A stretch of 64,000 nt of DNA from Eudorina sp. 2006-703-Eu-15 (taxonomy: Eukaryota > Chlorophyta > Chlorophyceae > Chlamydomonadales > Volvocaceae). The stretch covers positions 531,467 to 595,466 of the forward strand of contig BDSI01000056.1 in NCBI GenBank assembly GCA_003117195.1, in the 5' to 3' direction. Below are positions 60,901 through 64,000 of this stretch, in pieces. The notes under the pieces are model-generated. The model was not told where the DNA came from, made no database searches, and was given only the letters and a program-made list of their open reading frames with translations. Every line of letters starts with the position of its first letter. Positions within the stretch are counted from its first letter, which is position 1. The translations under genes and the position numbers were made by a program.

Positions 60901-63900
60901 TGCGCCCCCGCACTGCAATGTGTCCACCACCACTTTCCAACAGCCCCCCACCCCCCCACCCCCCCACCATGAAGAGCTCCTGCGGCATCATGTCGCTCTT
61001 GATGACGTGGCGGCCCATGTGCAGCAGCACGTGGGGGGGCTCCCGACCGCCGGAGGCCCCCCCCGCCCGGGTCAGGACCAGCTGCTCGAAGGCGGAGGAG
61101 CTTATCAGGACCATGCCGCCCTGGGGGGGGAGGGGAGGGGGGGCGCAGGCGGGGGGAGGTATAGGGGGGGTGAGTTGATGTTCGGGTTGAACGCGTAAAC
61201 CCTAAACCTCACCCCACCCCAGCCAGCATCGTCCTGTCAGCGGTCCCAGGCGTACACACGCGTACTCACAGGCAGGAGAGAGCTGCGAGTTACAAGCTTA
61301 AAACCCTAGCTGGACACGGCTTCTCGCGGCTCAGTTCCATTTCACACACGCCCGCGTGGTCCGGGCGGGTTGCGCTGCTCGGCAGAGACGCACCTGCGCC
61401 GCGTCGCACACAACCTTGGCGGTCTCCAGCGCCGCGCCGCTGTACTGCGTACGGCCCGCCACACGGTTGTACGACACTTGCGTGGTCGTGACACCCGAGT
61501 GCACCCTGGGGACGGTCGTCACCAGAAGGGTGAGGGGGAGCGCGTGCAATACACACAACAGCGATGGTATGTTGGTTCTTATTTCGGCGCGTCGCGTGAG
61601 GAAGCCCGCTTGCGCGTCGCCGCTGTCGCCCCGGCTTGGGCGCCGAGACCCCCTTGCGGCCAATGCCGGCGACATATCATCACATCTTCCCCCTTCCCGC
61701 GGTGTGCGCGTCTGCCCGGGAGCCCTCCCCCTTCCCCTCCGTAATCAATACGTCTATTACGGCGCATTGCTCCCTGTCACCTCCCCCTTTCAAACACCCC
61801 CTCCTCCTGACCTCCGTTTCCCTCCGAGGCCCAACAACGGAGGTCCCTACATACCAGCCCCCCAGCCCCCCGAACGGCCCCCCTGCCCCCCACTGCCCTC
61901 CTCCCCCCCTCCAACCGACCCCTCACCCCCTCACCCCATGCGCACTGAGAGGCCGCCCGCCGTCCGTAAGGCCCCCGCCGCCCCCGCCGCGCAGGGCCTG
62001 AACAGCTGCTGGTAGTAGGCCCCCAGGGACATGGAGCGGATGCACACGTCAGGACTGCCGCCCAGGCCGCCGGCCGTGGCGCCGCTCGCGAGCCCGGGCC
62101 TGCGGGTTGCGGTTGAGGGGGGGGGGTGCGGGGCGGTGGGGAAATCCCGGGGGGCGGTGGAGGAACCCGGGGGAGGGTGCAGGCCGGTGGGAGTCAATGT
62201 GGGGCCTGGTTGTATGGACGGACGGTCGACGGGAGAGAGGGAAGGAGGGAGGAAGGGGGCTAAGGGGCATAGCTGTACGGGGCATGCGGCCAAGTACGCG
62301 GGCGGCCGGGCCAGGCAGCGGGAACTGACTGGGATGGACAGGGTGGGATTCCTCGGATCGCCCAACACACACAGAGTGAGAGAGTCACTCTGGCTCCTGC
62401 ACCATGACACAGCCGCACACAACCTGGGCGACAAGGCAGGAAAGCCCTTGCCCCTTACCCCCCCTTCTCCTGCCCAGCTCCCCTTCCCCCTGTCGGCCTT
62501 TCGACCAATTTCCTATTACCCCCCCCCCCCCGCGCTCTCACTCGTAGTGGCTGCCCCCCGGCGTGGAGGCAACCAGCAGCCCCGCCGCGTTCGACACGGA
62601 TGTACGGCGAAACGGCATCAGGCCCAGCGAGACACTGAGCACGCTGCTGCCGCCGTTGGCAGCGACGCCGCCGGCGGGGAGGATGCCGTTGGCGCTAGCC
62701 CCGGTATTGAACGCCCGCATGATGCCGCCCGGGGGGTCTGTCGTGGCGGGCAGCATACCCGCCAGGCTGAGCGCGGGGGACACGCGGGACCGGCGGGTGA
62801 ACCGCGACCCACGGGTCCGTCGTGACGTCCGGGTGTCGGCGCCTTGCAGCGCCGCCGCCGCCGCCGCCGCCGCCGAGCCCACAGCCTTGCGCGCTTCCGA
62901 CTCACGATCCGGCTCGGGGTCCGATTCGATGTCGTTGCCGCGGACGGCGAGCAGCTGGTCTTCGTCGGCGCCGGAGCCGCTGCCGTCGGCGGCGGCGGCG
63001 GGCACGATGCCCGGCCGCAGCAGCGGCAGCGGTGTGGACATGTGACAGCGGGAAGGCGACGGCGGCCGGGGGCCCCCGTCCGCCGCAGCCCCGGCGCCTC
63101 GTCCTGCCCAGAGGCCGGAGAAGGTGGTGCCGGAGAGCCGCCCGTCGCTGGTCTCGATGCCGCCGGTGACCCCCGGGTCGTACACCAGCGGCGTTGCCGT
63201 ACCCGTCTCGGTCTCCCAGGTGACCGACCTCGCCTCCATCCCCCGCGCCTCCCCCCCCTCCCCCGCCGCCGCCGCCACCCGGGTCACCTCCGCCTCCGCC
63301 AGCCGTGCCACCGCGGCGGCGATGCCCGCCGCCAGCGACGGCAGCTGCGTCAGGACGGGCGACGCCCGCTCCGCCTCTGCCGCCGCCTCTCCCGCCGCCT
63401 CTGCCGCCGCCGCCACCGGCAGCTGTTCCCCCAGCCCGCTTCCTCCGCGTTCGACATTGCCGTTGGCGCTCCCAACCGCCTGGGACCCCGACCGAGCCAC
63501 CTCTGGACCCGCTCTGCTCCCCCTGCCCCACTCGAAGGTGCCCATCACCTGGCGCTGGCCCTCCACCGGCTGCGTGGTGTAGAAGATAGGTCCAGCCGTA
63601 GGGTTGCTGGCGGGCGCGGCGGCGGCAGCGGCGGCCGCGCCGCCGTCGTCCTGCGTCGCCGGCACACACTGCAGCCCCGCCGCCAGCTCCGTGTAATCGG
63701 CGGTGCCGATGAATCTGTTGCTGCCGAGGGTCATCAGCGCGCGGTCGTTAGGCTGGCTGATGCTGCGATGGATGACCCGGCTGGGGAGGCGGTTGCCGCT
63801 GCCGTCGGTGCTGTCGCCGCCGCCGTCGCCGCCGCCGCCGCCGCTGGTGCCGCCCCACGCTGAGCTGATCGCGGCGTTGATACGGTCAGGCAGGCCGGCG

Positions 63901-64000
63901 GCGGCGGCGGCGGCGCAAGCCGGACGGCCGTCGTACTCAGCGCCACCGCCGCCACGGTCGACGGCAGCGGCGGCGCCGGTGTCACAGCTGAACGACGCCG
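57984..64000 (-). CDS. CYG: Class III nucleotide (adenylate/guanylate) cyclase, 3' part; runs off the right edge
   Basis: Nine exons are readable: 62542-64000 (open to the edge), 61935-62099, 61394-61505, 60968-61120, 60470-60625, 59756-59892, 59246-59361, 58903-59084 and 57984-58469. Phases 2, 2, 0, 0, 0, 2, 1, 0 agree throughout. The long exon is Ala/Gly/Ser-rich with islands such as LPSRVIHRSISQPNDRALM. A first cyclase half reads LSVRMGVHSGVTTTQVSYNR, QYSGAALETAKVVCDAAQGG and MVLISSSAFEQLV. A second, fuller cyclase domain follows: APLGEVSMAALVVVGLPTLM, LGGHLVEESPGRVLAVFGHP, FDAIRWAAACETLL, FRGLRIKGAVDCAP, TGRLSYRGGMVHNVQRIAAY and STGQVVCTKRAWLGYE. The usual metal-binding Asp positions of the second domain are not Asp, so it may be regulatory or inactive. 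The end is Pro/Gly/Ala-rich. Introns contain G- or C-rich simple sequence. The N-terminal half and any membrane segments lie outside the window. Confidence 0.9.

Overview
This window is nuclear DNA from a green alga, most likely a chlamydomonadalean (Chlamydomonas/volvocine) relative. Coding exons are GC-rich. Almost every gene is cut by short GT-AG introns with pyrimidine-rich acceptors, and the recognisable genes are eukaryotic. They include a ciliary transition-zone protein (so a flagellate), nuclear-encoded plastid and mitochondrial proteins, and a split nucleotide-cyclase gene of the kind chlorophytes carry in numbers. TGTAA, the volvocine poly(A) signal, follows several stop codons. Microsatellites are long and sit mostly in introns. 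The exon models below were built by hand. Reading phase was checked at every junction, and summed exon lengths are multiples of three. Precise ends are inference until RNA evidence exists.

Layout. 1-5.0 kb: the 5' part of ELP4 (minus, runs off the left edge), head-to-head with a complete B9D2 (plus). 5.0-9.6 kb: an SLF2/FAM178-type SMC5/6-loader gene (minus), head-to-head with mitochondrial ribosomal protein uL5m (plus). 11.2-14.2 kb: mitochondrial ribosomal protein mL46 (minus), with a long GT repeat in an intron. 17.1-20.8 kb: an unidentified IQ-motif protein (minus). 20.8-24.4 kb: a gene-poor, repeat-containing spacer. 24.4-29.5 kb: a PLIP-type plastid lipase (plus). 29.5-34.0 kb: a second gene-poor spacer. 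34.0-38.5 kb: the plastid sigma-70 factor (minus), head-to-head with an IBR5-type dual-specificity phosphatase (plus, 38.8-41.7 kb). A plastid riboflavin-pathway HAD phosphatase follows (PYRP2-like, plus, 42.1-43.4 kb). 44.2-45.3 kb: tRNA 2'-phosphotransferase TPT1 (minus). 45.4-47.8 kb: an Ala-rich coiled-coil/Gly-rich protein (minus), head-to-head with the spliceosomal protein PRKRIP1 (plus, 48.2-49.3 kb). 50.2-54.3 kb: an mTERF-domain protein (plus). 54.3-58.0 kb: spacer. 58.0-64.0 kb: the 3' part of a class III nucleotide cyclase (minus, runs off the right edge).

The genes do not form one pathway, but organelle gene expression is strongly represented: plastid sigma factor, mTERF, uL5m, mL46. 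RNA and tRNA processing also recurs (ELP4, TPT1, PRKRIP1). I see no transposase, reverse transcriptase, CRISPR array, prophage or bacterial-style operon. I did not find a clearly new multi-gene system. The points most worth checking are gene-level: catalytic-residue changes in the cyclase, TPT1 and PYRP2-like proteins, an apparently eroded sigma region 4.2, two GC-AG introns, and an orphan exon near 56.0 kb.
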